Part shown: positions 42,320 to 53,787 of the stretch, in pieces
Numbering within the stretch: position 1 is the first letter of the stretch
Layout: every line of letters begins with the position of its first letter
Assembly: GCF_048544455.1 (NCBI RefSeq)
Contig: NC_133526.1
Location: 5,534,001 to 5,598,000 of the forward strand
DNA from: Silene latifolia
Taxonomy: Eukaryota; Streptophyta; Magnoliopsida; Caryophyllales; Caryophyllaceae
Direction of reading: 5' to 3'
Length of the DNA stretch: 64,000 bases
Translations under genes and position numbers: made by a program
Notes under the pieces: model-generated
Seen by the model: only the letters and a program-made list of their open reading frames with translations
What the model was told of the DNA's origin: nothing
Databases searched by the model: none

Positions 42320-44770
42320 ATGAATAGTGCTTGCCCATTCTCAACCGTCGATCTCTCACTTTCAATCCCATCCCTCCCTTCTAACTTAACCTATTATCTT
42401 TCATTCATTGTTGTTTTTCATTCAGCCTTTTCATCTTGCTGCTCACTCTCAACATACTTCACCACCATCAACAACCCTCTTCTCGATCTCAATCCGTCTA
42501 GCGTCAATCGAAGCTTCATATTTTTCGATCCTCGACCCTGTTTCAACAGCTTACCTCTGTTTTCTTTTGTTCCATTCTCCCCATCTTCATCCGTCTCTTG
42601 CTTCTCAGCCGCGATCCATTTTTCTAATCGACACCTAGGTATTTAATTCTAATCTTAAATCCTATTATTTGTTGATTTTTTGAAACTAATCTGGTTCCTT
42701 TCTCGTTTTAACTTATTGTTAAGTGGTAAACATGTTGTTGATAGTGTGATGTAAGTCATGTATTTGATCTGTTAGTCACGATCTTGGAATGGAGTTGGGT
42801 TGTTGTACTGTGATCGACGCCGGTAGCGTCCTGTTGTTGCTATTGTCATTATTATCATTGGTGGGAGGGCTGGTACTGCTATTGCTGTTTTTGTTTCTGT
42901 TATTAAAGGATTATTATTATGGCTGTTATTATTGTTGTTACTATGATTATTATTTTTATGGTTATTATTTTTAGTGTTGTTATTATTGTCATTGTTAACG
43001 GAAATGTTTGTTGGTATTACTTTAGTTGTTCTTATTGTTGTCGGAAGCAAAACTATCGGTTCTGGGGTCTGTGGTGCTCCCGTTTTGTATTTTACCGCAT
43101 TTTCTTTCGTAGTAGTGTTGGTGTGTGTGATTGATACTTTTTGTGTTGGTGCTTTTGGAGGTGGTGATTCGGCCGGCCTATAATTTGACTGGGTCATCGG
43201 ACCGAATGAGTTTTTAATGAGTTCATAACCGTAGCTTTTTTATTGTCCTTGGCTGGTTTGGAGCTTTGGCCTTGGTTCTGCCTGACATGGTCATGTAGAT
43301 TGCATCTTGGAGCAGATGTTTTCCATTGTTGTGTACTCATTGAGTCATTGGTAGTTGTCCCTTGGCCCTTGGGAAAGTTATTCAGTTCAATTCTCATTTG
43401 AACCCTGCATGACTACTATGTGTGGCACTTGTACAACTGATTTGGTTACTTTGCAGAGATCTAGAGTTCTTTGGAGGAAGTAATATTGTCGCGGACACTT
43501 AATCATTTAAGAGGACCTGAACTTCTTGTTGACAATGCTACCTCAACATTCATTGAAACCACCATTTATGTATGCGATCTTTTAACCTGCTTTCTTATTA
43601 CTTTTGAAATTTTTTCCTCGGAAAATAAAATTACAGCTGTTCTCGTGTGCTCAGGTGCTCATGGTGTCCAGATTCTTGCCGCCTATTGATATGTGGGACA
43701 TCTGACCGATATGCTGTCTGTACTAGGGTGCTGGTGTAAATTGGAGCTGACTGGTCATCCTAATCTCTTATTGCACATTCACGTACTCGCGGTGTCGCTT
43801 TTGGCGCCTATTGACCTCTGGTATATTCATCTCCCTGGCTGCCTGTGTTAGTGCGTTGATGTATGCGGTCTTTTAGTTTGCTTTCCTATTACTTTTGACT
43901 TAGCGTCCTCAGAATACGTTTACAGCTGTTGGTGTAGGCTCTAGGCGCCTACTGACCTGTGGTGTATTCAACCGTGTGACTGTCTGTGCTGGGTTGGTAA
44001 TGTATGCGATCCTTTAGTTTGCCTTCCCTTGCCTTTGTCTAAACTTCCTCAGTGTACGTTTACAGTTAATTCTATTGCAGAATCATCAAGTTTGTTCTAC
44101 TGGTCTTTTGATTAGTGTTGTCGTCTTTGTGTATAAATATCTACAGGTTTTGGCTCTCATTTAATTAGTGAGTGATGCTCTTAATCTCCTAAGCTCCTAA
44201 GAGGTGGGCGATTATACAATTAAAAAACCCAGCTTGTCTCCTTGAACGAGTTCGAAGATGGGAGGTGGATGGAAGGAAAGGAAGGGAGGGTAAGGGCGTT
44301 GTCACAAGGGAGTTTTTTTAACTACTTTTTCCTCCAGATCCTCTCTATGGTGGAAGGGTTTCGATTTGGCTTGGAGGAGGAAAAATAATTCCCTTAATTT
44401 TCCTCTTTAAGCTATCTGCTAACCAGTCACGAGAAATGGTGTTTCTCCGCCCCATTTCCTTCAAAGGGGCTTAGGAGTCTTTAAAGGAAGATTATCTTTT
44501 TACTTTGATGTCTGTCTCGAACCATGTATTGTGTACAACTTTATGATGTGAATTTCCCTCAAGTAGCTCGCCTACGTTACAATTTACATTCACCGTTCTT
44601 GCTTCCTTCGCCTTCTAAGAAATTGCCTTTGTCTGTAAGTGGTTATAAGTGTCGTTTTTAGCTTCTTTGCAAATCTCCAAGATGATTACCAAACGTGTTA
44701 GCTTTGTCATGTTATTTATTTCCTTTTTCTTCTTATCTCCTTTTGAAATTTGTTGCCCTTAATTCTTCCC
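42320..44770 (+). other. Helitron 5' part, no gene recognised
   Basis: 42320-42650 is C/T-rich and looks like a captured 5' leader. 42890-43000 is a TTATTA/TTGTTATTATT low-complexity tract. An Asn-rich open frame on the minus strand over 42772-43197 probably reflects that composition. No homology could be assigned up to the BRAP2-like exon at 44776. Confidence 0.4.
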
Positions 44771-44775
44771 CTCAG

Positions 44776-45280
44776 GTTTGACAGCCAGTACTCTATAGAT
44801 GGATTCCACAAGCATTTCAATAGGCACTGCTTTTCCTCTCTTGAGGTTGTTTTCTCCAATTATGGTATTATATTACTATGACTGTTTCTATCACGAATCA
44901 CGTATATAATGATAATTTCATTGGTTATTAGAAACCTAACTGGATTTTTATGTAGTCAGCCTCGCGTGACGTGCTTTTCATAATCGATGTCCAATACACT
45001 GGCTCAATCGAACATGCAAAACCTTCTCTTCTGAACTCAAGTGAGCAGCCAACATGTCCAGTTTGCGTGGGTATGCTTCTCAAAATATTTTTTCTCTGTT
45101 GTCATATTTTTGGGTGCTCTATTGTGTTTTTGTTTTGGTATGAAACTACTGTAATTTATGGTCATACTACCTCTTTTGCAGAGAGGTTCGATCAAGAGGC
45201 AGGAGGAATCCTCACAACCATCTGCAATCATTTTTTTCCACTGCTCCTGTATCTCAAAATGGACAGATTCTTCTTGTCCC
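44776..45280 (+). pseudogene. Captured BRAP2/RING ubiquitin-ligase (BRIZ-like) gene fragment
   Basis: There are three exons with good splice signals. 44776-44845 reads FDSQYSIDGFHKHFNRHCFS (BRAP2 domain). 44956-45070 reads VLFIIDVQYTGSIEHAKPSL and EQPTCPVCV. 45182-45280 reads ERFDQEAGGILTTICNH, then the RING core. In the last exon one extra T in the 7-T run at 45231-45237 shifts the frame; without it the codons would read HFFHCSCISKWTDSSCPV. The UBP-type zinc finger, the coiled coil and the 5' part are absent. The family (BRIZ1/2 in Arabidopsis) is an E3 ligase needed for germination. Here it is a passenger fragment of the Helitron; identity is from memory of the family. Confidence 0.8.
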
Positions 45281-45360
45281 GTACGTTTTCAATTTTTTAT
45301 TCGTTGTGCAATAGGCCAAGAGCTTAAGCTTGATATTGTAAGATAAAGAATACCTCATGG

Positions 45361-45415
<55 letters not shown>

Positions 45416-45472
45416 ACACACACACACACACACACCCACACCCACACACCCACACACACCCACACACACACA
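45361..45472. repeat. (CT)n-(CA)n compound microsatellite
   Basis: About 50 bp of CT repeats run straight into about 60 bp of CA repeats with a few CCCA interruptions. It lies inside the Helitron, between exons of captured genes. Confidence 0.95.
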
Positions 45473-45866
45473 CACTACTTGTTTATGATTGGCTTGTTCT
45501 ATGCTGGGTGGGCTCTTCTGCTTTTATTTTTCTTCGGACTTTGGAATATGTCCTACCACTATATCACTACACCATGGGATGAGTTACATGGAACATGAAT
45601 ATGGTTTCCTTTTTGGGGGTTCACTAGGCATCTAAATTGCTGTTTGAGGGGCTTTTCTGCACTGATTATCTTTAGTTTCGGTTGCTTGCCGTGTCGAATT
45701 AAAATATCAACTATTGGCTCATTAATAGTACCGTTGTTATGTCTGTTTTATGATATTGGTTCTTGTTTTATGAGCCCATTTCTTATTTGTTGAAATGAGT
45801 TAGTGGGTTAGATTCATTCTTCCCTGTTTCTTCGTCAATTAATAGAGCTTCCTTGTTGTTTCTCAG

Positions 45867-46997
45867 CACCCGGGGGCATGACATCCTTCTCACAGCACCA
45901 ACAAACACGGTTGAAAAGGAGAAATAAGGAGTCTGATCTTAAACTTGGTAGGGTTGATCGAGATTTGGAAAGGATTAATGAGGAATCATTGTATGAGTTT
46001 GAGGTTTTGGATGAGGTTAGATGTAATTAGCAGCTTTGCAGCTTACTTGATCATAGTACTTCTGCTGAAGAGGTAACGACCGAGACTATAGGCGAAATTT
46101 TGTTTACTTGGTTTAGTTGTTTGATGACTTATAATGACAATTGAATTTGTTTCTGTAAGTTCGTTTGTTACACTTTTCAGGAAGTGCAAATAATTAGAGA
46201 TGGACATCCTGGTGATTGCTTTGCTTTTTTGTATCAAAGGCTTGTTGAAGGTCACTCGAGCTTTTGGTGCTGGTTTCCTCAAGCAGGTGTTGAACTTCTT
46301 TACCACCTACTTTAGTTCAATGACTTGACACAACACGTATGAGTCGTGCTACACATAATAATTGATGCATTTTTTAATGAAAAGGTTTTGGTTTAGTATT
46401 TTGTTGTTAGTTATGCTCGTTTAATTAGGCAAATTGGTTGCTGAATTTAATTCCTCTTTTACAGAAAATATGGTTGTTCCGTATCTTGACCTGTTTTTCC
46501 TCAATCATGATCGGTTTCCGTCGATTGGATTTTTCAGGTTAGGATCTTCAATTCTTGGCTTTGTCTACCATCTCCTTGTATGCAGCAAAATTCAGCTTTA
46601 GTATGATGAGTTAAAAGTAAGTAGTTAGGATCAATAAGCTAATGTTGGCACTTACAATTAGCATCAGTAAGATGACTCATAACAAAGAGCAAACTTTTTT
46701 TTTTATTTTAGTTTTGATACGGATAATAAGCTGCACTGCGGTCAATTGTTAATTATACTCTATATTTTGGTTGAGGTCTTGTGCAAGCTGCCAATAGCTT
46801 CGTAAGTGCCAATTATATGACTTCAGAACACCTGACGAAGATGATCAACCCGGTGCTGATGACTATGTTTGTCATTGTATATTGTTCGGTAGGTATTTAA
46901 GGACTGAGTTTGAAAAGATTGCATTGTGTAGGCGGGCCGAGGCTTGGAAAGGTGTGATGAGGCACACTATCCGGAGCAATGAAAACCAATTTTTCAG
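45867..46997 (+). pseudogene. Captured gene fragment, unidentified, four candidate exons
   Basis: Four open segments are bounded by AG and GT signals. 45867-46015: MTSFSQHQQTRLKRRN, SDLKLGRVDRDLERINEESL. 46181-46286: EVQIIRDGHPGDCFAFLYQR, then HSSFWCWFPQA. 46465-46538: NMVVPYLDLFFLNHDRFPS. 46827-46997: DEDDQPGADDYVCHCILFGR, then LRTEFEKIALCRRAEAWKGV. The composition looks like genuine protein, not chance. I do not recognise the family. All exons read on the same strand as the BRAP2-like and helicase pieces. Confidence 0.5.
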
Positions 46998-49019
46998 GTA
47001 TTGCACTTGAGTTTTTATTATTTACAGCTTGTTTTAACTCAATGTCTAGGTGAAGCATGGTCGCCTGAATTATGTCATTTGCAATAGCCACTCTTTCTAA
47101 TTGTTTCAGACGCATTATGTCGTGCTGCATGCAGTTTCAGTTTTTTTAGTTCTTGTATTGGTTTTGACATACTTGTAGGATTTAGATTGGTCTTTTAAAT
47201 GAGTTTAACTTTGTTGACTGTGCTTCTTTTTTTTGTTTAATTTCTGCATTTTGAGGACTGTGATTTTGCGGGTTCTTAGAAAAGAGCTGGGAGGGGAAAT
47301 TTGCTTTGATTTTTCGTATTTAGTAGCACCACGGTTTTATAAGTTTTCGAGTCCCGACCATCTCTACCCTGTTGGCTCTTTACCCATCTGGTTACTCTGC
47401 TTTCTCTGACTCTCTTCCTTCTATTTACTTGTAGTTTCACCTAATTTGGGATTCCATTCTTGTTCCCTACTTTCATTCGTAGAGATAATAGGAGTACTGA
47501 TTATTATTTAGTGAACAACTCAATATTATTTTGTAGTTCGGTGAACGAGCGATGCAATTTCAGCGTTAATTTCCAGGCTATTAAGCGTAATTCATTCTTC
47601 CGTTTGTTTGTCGTATGTCTGGTATCGGGACATGAAGTCATCTAGCTGCCCAATCCTGCTTGGTTGACCATAGATTGATGTTGTGTTTCTAATTGCATAT
47701 TTTTCTGCGGTATAGGGTTACTTGCCCTTTTGGTTTGTCTGACGTAGCTTATTCCATTTATTTTAACATAATATATGTATCTAGGTTAGTATATCTAGAT
47801 TTCTACAAAGCCGTTCTTTTAAGGTAACACCTCCCCCCTATTTAGACTATCGATTGAAGAAGTTGTGTCATTTTGAATGAACCTGTAATTGATTGTTGTA
47901 GGACAGTAACATATAATGCAATAGAAGACTTCTCAACTAAAGGATTATTACTATTGCCAATGAGGGGTTTATAATCTACATGGGATATGACCTTAATAGA
48001 TATAACCTTTACTTCATTCTTTTTAGTGTTTGCCAACTTGTACCTTATACTCTACTGCAAAAATGCAAAATTGGAAGATTGAGGAACGACTACTGATGAA
48101 TAGAAGTAGGCGACAAAGTATAGGGTTTGGGTTAATGAAATGCAGGCTTTTCATTAATAACTAGAAAACAAGTTCTACAAATATTACAAGAACTAATCTA
48201 ACCTAATGCAACTAGAAGTTAGCCGTGTTACAAGCATGATTTTAAGCCATAAAATTCCATAGAAGAATATCTACAATATTAAAAGATTACACTGACTATG
48301 ATAAAAGAGATAATGCCTTTGAACATGAGTGTGGCGACGTTGGGGGTTTATGAAGATGTAAGGAATTTGATTATGGATGTCGTGTCTTTTAGGTTTTAGT
48401 TTGTTTCGAGGTCTTCGCTTGGACCTAGATAGCCATGGTGAATGAGGGGAAACTGTGGTTCATTAAGGTGGTTAAGGGTTGTTCTTGACAGTTTATGATG
48501 GCGTATTATGGCGAGTAGTGATGTTTAATGTTCAGTGATGGTTTGTGGGTGGTTGCTTTAAGGTGATGGTTGCGGAGTTTATATTAAGTAAATGTTATTT
48601 CTGACTTCAGTGGTTTGTTTTTGGGGTGTATCGTGCTTGGGTAGCTGAGGACCATAGTGGTTCAGTGGTGGAGAACGATGAGAGTAACGGATGATAAAAT
48701 AGTTGGAGCGGTGTTTTTTTATGAGAAAGAAAGAAGAGTTTTTTAATTTAAAAGGAGTATAACACAGAAGTCCTTGGAGGTTTTGCGGACTTAGAGTAGG
48801 CTGATGGTTAGCCGTCATAGGTTTGGATTGTGGAAAGGAATGCACCATAGAGGTTTGGCTTAATGATGATGCTTATTAATAAGTTAAAGGAGGGGAGATG
48901 AAGTTGTCCCATGAACTTGCATGCACCAGGTATTGTTTAGGCCATTCACCATTTGTAAGGGTATTCACCATTGTTATGGCTGATAAACATTGATTGTGAT
49001 TTGTTTTGGTTTCGTTCAG
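46998..49019 (+). other. Helitron interior without recognised gene
   Basis: No exon could be supported. 48050-48900 is G/T-rich on the plus strand, with TGGTGATGG-like words; it could be intron or untranslated sequence of a captured gene. Confidence 0.4.
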
Positions 49020-49097
49020 AGTGGAATGATGAGGTGCAGGAATATTCAATTGACGCCAAGTCTGTATCTTTTATCGATCGTGTCACACTGATACATG
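49020..49097 (+). pseudogene. Captured exon candidate, unidentified
   Basis: The segment is open between TTCGTTCAG and a GTAGATG donor and reads EWNDEVQEYSIDAKSVSFID, then RVTLIHG. Its end resembles the LTLHG that precedes the QHYIKL exon in UAP56-type helicases. It may be a very diverged upstream exon of the same gene as 49598-49755, or belong to another. Confidence 0.35.
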
Positions 49098-49597
49098 GTA
49101 GATGATGTGTTAGATTTTAAGTCCTATTAATCTTGAACACCTTCTCTGTCCGCATTATAAATGTGTTAAATTCGATTGTTTGATAATGAGTATCAGACAC
49201 TAAACAATGCTTTATGGCAGGAAGTTCATCTGTTTCAACCAAATTACCAATGACACTTAACTAACACTTTGAATTCTACTTAGCATTGTGCTTGTATGAA
49301 CTATAAATATTGACTAAAAGAAAGAGCTGGTGTTTCAGTGGTATTTGCACAAATATCCGTCTAAGCCGATTGTTGTTTTTGTGGACTGCTATTATGTTAT
49401 AACTTATTATTATAGTTTCATTTGTGTCTCAGCGTAATGGAGCTAAATTTTTAGTTGTGTTATCAACAATTAGCAAAGTTGACCACTTCTTGAGTTCTTG
49501 GTCTTGTACAAGTATAAATAACAATAAACATGCTATTGTGTTTTTTAAAAAAACATTTATTTTGTTGATCGTCTCATATGTAATTGTTGGTTTGCAG

Positions 49598-49755
49598 CAT
49601 TACATCCGAGTTCGAGCAGAATCGAAGTTTAATGACTTATTGGATGCTTTGGATTTTAACCAAATTCTCATATTTATTATGACTCTCAAGACCGTTAATA
49701 GGGTTTATGGGTCGAGCAAGTTGCACGTGGACTGTGGAGTGCAAATTTCTATCCA
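49598..49755 (+). pseudogene. Captured UAP56/RH56-type DEAD-box helicase exon
   Basis: After a TTTGCAG acceptor the frame reads [20 protein letters not shown], then NQILIFIMTLKTVNRVYGSS and VDCGVQISIH. It parallels the start of helicase domain 2 of plant UAP56 (HYIKL, [33 protein letters not shown]). Two residues are missing after the HYI motif and the domain stops before the ATP-binding motifs V and VI. UAP56 is a nuclear mRNA splicing and export helicase. This fragment is a non-functional passenger just inside the Helitron 3' end. Confidence 0.75.
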
Positions 49756-50119
49756 TTTGCTGGAATGTTCTAGGAAGAGAGGTTCATAGTTTTTAAAGTC
49801 AGTGGTTTCCCCATGCACACATTAGCACTATTGTATTTTTTTCTTTTCTAGCAACTTTTCATTGTCTTGTAGCTCCTTGTTTCTCCTTGGGCGACAGGTT
49901 AGCTGATGTGTCAATTACTACCGACAGTAACAGTATTAAAAGCCGCGCCTATTTAAACCTACAATGCTCGTGACGTGTTTTACTTCTTTGCGTTGTATCG
50001 TGCACTTTTTCCAATGCTTTCAGAGTATCCATGGCGTACTCAACATAGTATGGTGCTTTTCGTTTATTTCAGAAATGGTATCATATAAGGTTTTATACAC
50101 GATTTACCAAATTGGGGCA

Positions 50120-50151
50120 CCGCGCCCGGTAGGGCGCGGAGCAACAACTAG
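50120..50151 (+). other. Helitron 3' terminal hairpin and CTAG
   Basis: The perfect stem CCGCGCCC-GGTA-GGGCGCGG is followed by AGCAACAA and CTAG; the next base is T. This is the transposition terminator structure of Helitrons. Confidence 0.88.
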
Positions 50152-50825
50152 TATGAGAAAAACGTGAAGCAGGGTAAATTGTGAGAATATTGTGATGTAT
50201 TTTTCCGTTCAATTTAATTGTTGCTAATTGTACAAAGTATACAATTATAGATACCTGAAGATATTGCGATATTTACAGAAAATAGTATTGATTTGCAAGA
50301 TAATAAGATGTTGTTGCTCTATTATAAATGGAACCATCACATCTCATCTAATCTTATGAAAGAAATACGAAGTATATTTAATGTTAAAATTAAGAACAAG
50401 GTTAGATTTCACATTTTGTCAAAGTTACGGGGCCTAATTGCTATATTTGTAACTTATGAGGATTAATCTCACAATTGCTCGAAGTTATGGGGGCTAATCG
50501 CCTCTTTCGCGAAAAATAATTGGCGATAGTAATAGCAGCACTACTTTCGCTATAAGCTTACATTGAACAGTCTTTGCAGACGGAAATTCATCCACAACGA
50601 CTTCTCTGTTCTCATTTTTCTTATCTAACAAATTGGTTATTATAGAGAATAATCGAGTAATAATTTACTGCGAAACTGAAGATATGAATTTGTTTTTGGA
50701 CAATAAGCAAATAGTTATCGTACTTATCAAGCTACCTCGAAACAGTATAGAAAGATCATGAGTTTAGCGAGAAAACATAACATCTATTCAACGATAAAAA
50801 AACCTATGCAAAGGTAAAGACAACA
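50152..50825. other. Intergenic, partly palindrome B
   Basis: 50530-50825 is the inverted copy of 35880-36180. 50152-50520 has no recognised feature. Confidence 0.6.
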
Positions 50826-51974
50826 TTAAACTCCATCGTCGACTTGCTGTAATTTTGTTAAGGGGGACCCTGGAATCGTAACGAGACTTGCAATAACAAG
50901 AATGACTGATCGGAAATACCTCTGCGATGGCTCTGGTTTGAATGGTATCCTTTTCTTATCTCGTTGATCATACCAAAACAGTTCAGTTCTCTCAAAGCGA
51001 TAATCTTGATGAAGCAGTAAACTATGACACCCGGAATGAGCAATTGGACATCGCCCGCATAAATCTTTAGGAAGACGAAACATCTTCTTCCATGAACCAT
51101 CTTCTTCCATCTTCCAAATCTCACTTGACTCAATACCAAGATTATCAACATGTATGTATAACCATCCATCCAACTTTCCAAGTTGTACATAACCATTCAC
51201 TTCCGGTAAACTTAGATCGTCTCTCCATTTCTCAGAAACGATATCAAAGCGAGCAATTTTATATTCATTGATGCGGCCTTCTGTCACAAGGCAAACAGGA
51301 TAGTATAGCATATTGTTTACATATATTGCTTCGCTTTTGATTATCCAAATACATCTTCCGGTTGAAACGCTGGTAGGAAGGTCGGTCCAGCACCATAAAC
51401 CAGTTTTCAAGCTGTATACACACACATGTCTACTATCATTCTCCATCCAAACATCACTAGTTGCTACGATCTTATAGTCATCGTGTTCAATATCGTAACC
51501 AAACCCATATGATAAGTAAGCATCCATCCATTTCGTCTCTGAGCATGGAAGGATTGATTTGAAATTGCGCGTTGTAGGGTTGCATATAAGGAAGCACCTA
51601 ACTGTAAAAGACCTAGGGGTAGCATTATTCCGACAACGAACGTTGAAACAAACCAAGCCATTGCAAGAGCCTACGACACGTATGGTATCGCCGTGTCTTG
51701 TGGTATCCTTAGGCCAATTCAATTTGATCCATTTCAAGGGATCATAAAGATCTTCAACAATACTAATTATACCAAGTGTATCATAAGATATAAGGATACG
51801 ATTGTGTCGTGAGTCGGGTTTGAGAGATTTGTTAAGTTGAAGTTTAGCGAAGAAGGAGGTGTTAATAAGATTGTACCACTCTTTGCATACGCACTTGAAC
51901 CGTAGGGCGGATTTAGCCGGTAACCAAACCAGTATCTCTATGATCAGATCTAATGGTACTCGAAGGTCTACCAT
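50826..51974 (-). CDS. F-box / F-box-associated domain protein
   Basis: The protein has 382 aa from MVDLRVPLDLIIEILVWLPA. Signatures: KSALRFKCVCKEWYNLI, GSCNGLVCFNVR, ICNPTTRNFKS, YGFGYDIEHDDYKIVATSDV (Ile replaces Ser), YKIARFDIVSEKWRDD, LGKLDGWLYIHVD, GSWKKMFRLP and PGSPLTKLQQVDDGV. It is the palindrome B partner of 34735-35901. The middle part of the mosaic pseudogene at 53050-56250 is also nearly this sequence (MDAYLSYGFGYDIEHDDYKI). A TATA-like ATATAAGTATAC lies between the upstream block and the ATG. Confidence 0.92.
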   Translation of the reverse strand: MVDLRVPLDLIIEILVWLPAKSALRFKCVCKEWYNLINTSFFAKLQLNKSLKPDSRHNRILISYDTLGIISIVEDLYDPLKWIKLNWPKDTTRHGDTIRVVGSCNGLVCFNVRCRNNATPRSFTVRCFLICNPTTRNFKSILPCSETKWMDAYLSYGFGYDIEHDDYKIVATSDVWMENDSRHVCVYSLKTGLWCWTDLPTSVSTGRCIWIIKSEAIYVNNMLYYPVCLVTEGRINEYKIARFDIVSEKWRDDLSLPEVNGYVQLGKLDGWLYIHVDNLGIESSEIWKMEEDGSWKKMFRLPKDLCGRCPIAHSGCHSLLLHQDYRFERTELFWYDQRDKKRIPFKPEPSQRYFRSVILVIASLVTIPGSPLTKLQQVDDGV

Positions 51975-52065
51975 TCCGAACCAATACTAAGGAAATTATG
52001 TTTATACTAATTCTTAATGACACCCTTAATCTCAAAGCATATAAGTATACCACAGAAAGTATGGT

Positions 52066-52112
52066 ATATTGAGTTTAGGAAGGTGATTGTTGCTAGGATT
52101 CTAATTTCGATT
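52066..52112 (-). promoter_or_regulatory. Conserved upstream block of the F-box family
   Basis: On the minus strand AATTAGAATCCTAGCAACAA, TCACCTTCCTAAACTCAATA is almost identical to the block at 34588 and lies ~90-140 bp before the ATG at 51974. Confidence 0.55.
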
Positions 52113-52209
52113 GCGTTTCCAAATATCATGCTATTAATCTAATGTGATATTTATATAACACTTTCCAAATATAATGCTGTAAAAACCCTGTAATCTAGTG
52201 TACGATGAG

Positions 52210-52600
52210 TTAGGCCGAGGTGGCAATCGGATTAGCTGGGTCGGGTTCGGGCCGTTATCGGGTCAGGTTATTTCTGGTCAAGTGATGTATCGGGTTTGGA
52301 TCGGGTCATTATCGAGCCCGGTTCTTACGTCACTTTTTGACCATTAAATTTAGTTTTTAACCATTATTTGGTTTAGTAACTTCATTATTAAGTCAAACGT
52401 ATAAATCACTATTATTTTGATAAATATTAAGTTTAATAATTGTCGAGTCATCAATTTAATTAATGAGGTAAATATCGGGTCGGGTCTAGGTCGGGTTCAG
52501 TTCATTGATTATCGAGTCGTCATCGGGTTTGGTCGGATCGGTTTCAGGTTGCAAAATTCTTATAGGTCAAATAGGGTCAGGTCAGATTTGCCGTTCTAAG
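52210..52600. repeat. GGGTCGG-rich hAT-like repeat (inverted copy of 34108-34496)
   Basis: The sequence begins GAGGTGGCAATCGGATTAGC and continues with GGGTCGGGT and CGGGTC words to about 52600. It belongs to inverted duplication B. Confidence 0.6.
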
Positions 52601-52710
52601 TTAAAGTTCTCCCTAAGGCGATCACAGAGTGAAGGATTCCCTTATCGTTATGATACACCTCGAAAACATTTGGATCGGACTGAAAGATGGCCCATGCCCA
52701 ATGCCAGTAA

Positions 52711-52879
52711 GGATCATCTGTCCCACTTTTGTGTACCATTGTATGTGTCACTCCACTCACCTTTTGACACATCACTTATTACAAAATAAAATATTGCAAT
52801 AATTATATTAATTTGTTGATATGTTAGAAGGTAATTGGAGTGGTACACACATTGGGACACCAAATGGGACAAAGGATCC
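52711..52879. mobile_element. Small MITE, GGATCATCTGTCCCAC ... GGGACAAAGGATCC
   Basis: The ends form an inverted repeat of ~25 bp (GGATCATCTGTCCCACTTTT against GGATCCTTTGTCCCATTTGG). It is absent from the corresponding site in the other arm near 33990-34020, so it inserted after the duplication. Relatives are at 41982-42073 and 56470-56640. Confidence 0.65.
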
Positions 52880-53787
52880 CCACTCGCCCAATGCAGATGG
52901 AGTTATCGACACCATCAAGGACTGAGTGGGCCTAGGATCTACGAGGTTTTAGCATTTGATTTTATTTTTTTAGCAATTGAAAAGGGGGCCTAGGATCTAC
53001 GAGGTAAAAAAATAACAGAGGCCATAAGAGTACAAAGTAAACGAGTAAACGACAACACCGATGAACTCCTTACTTGTTCATTTCCTGCAACTTTGTTAAG
53101 GAGCATCCTGGAATCGGAATTAGGCCGTGGCTTTAGTTTTAAGCTAAGGGTATCCATTTGTTACTTTTTTTATCATACCATTTGAGAACACTATCCCCAT
53201 GACCATTATAATCTTGAAGCAATAAACGTTGTCATCCGTCCTTGGAGCAAGCAATTAGATGATGCAAGTGAAAATCTTTAGGAAGTTGAAACATCTTCAT
53301 CCATGAACCATCTTCTTCCATCATCCAAATGTCACTTGAATCAATACCAAGATCATCCATCTAACTTTCCAAGTTGTACGAGATTATTCACTTGAACCGG
53401 TAAACTTAGGTCGTCTCTCCATTTCTCAGAAACGATATCAAAACGAGCAATTTGATTTACTATTAAGCCTTGTGTGTCATGTGAAACAAGGTAGTATAGA
53501 ATATTGTTACTAAATACCGGTTCACTTATGATTTCATCATATTTCCCGATTAAACCGCTATTAGGAGGGTAGGACCAGCTCCATAAACCAGTCTTCAAGT
53601 TGTATACACACACATGTCTACTGTCATTCTCCGTCCAAATATCACTAGTTGCTACGATCTTATAGTCATCGTGTTCAATATCGTAACCAAAGCCATATGA
53701 TAAGTAAGCATCCATCCATTTCGTCTCTGAGCAACCAAGTATTGATTTGAAATTGCGCGTTGTAGGGTTGCATACAAGGAAGCACCT

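Larger units (their letters stand above)
42279..50151 (+). mobile_element. Helitron, non-autonomous, with captured gene fragments (7,873 bp)
   Basis: The 5' end is TCCCTACTCTTTAAAAAGAG after an A (42278). The 3' end has a perfect 8-bp stem CCGCGCCC / GGGCGCGG (50120-50139, loop GGTA), 8 nt, then CTAG (50148-50151), followed by T. TC start, CTRR end, subterminal hairpin and A-T insertion without target duplication are the defining signs of Helitrons. No Rep/helicase gene is seen, so movement would need a partner. Inside are spliced fragments of a BRAP2/RING gene (44776-45280), unidentified exons (45867-49097) and a UAP56-like helicase exon (49598-49755), all readable on the plus strand. It sits in the right arm of palindrome B; the left arm has no counterpart. 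Confidence 0.87.

Noticed and set aside
42320-42646. Plus-strand open frame MNSACPFSTVDLSLSIPS as a gene start
   Set aside because: It is C/T-rich leader-like sequence with no recognisable domain and no supported downstream exon; more likely captured untranslated DNA.
42772-43197. Minus-strand open frame rich in Asn (141 codons)
   Set aside because: It is produced by a TTATTA/GTTATTATT low-complexity tract; no domain, no splice context, and it lies in the Helitron opposite to all other captured exons.
48320-48870. Minus-strand 89-codon open frame in the Helitron
   Set aside because: No domain and no exon signals; G/T-rich strand composition explains the open frame.
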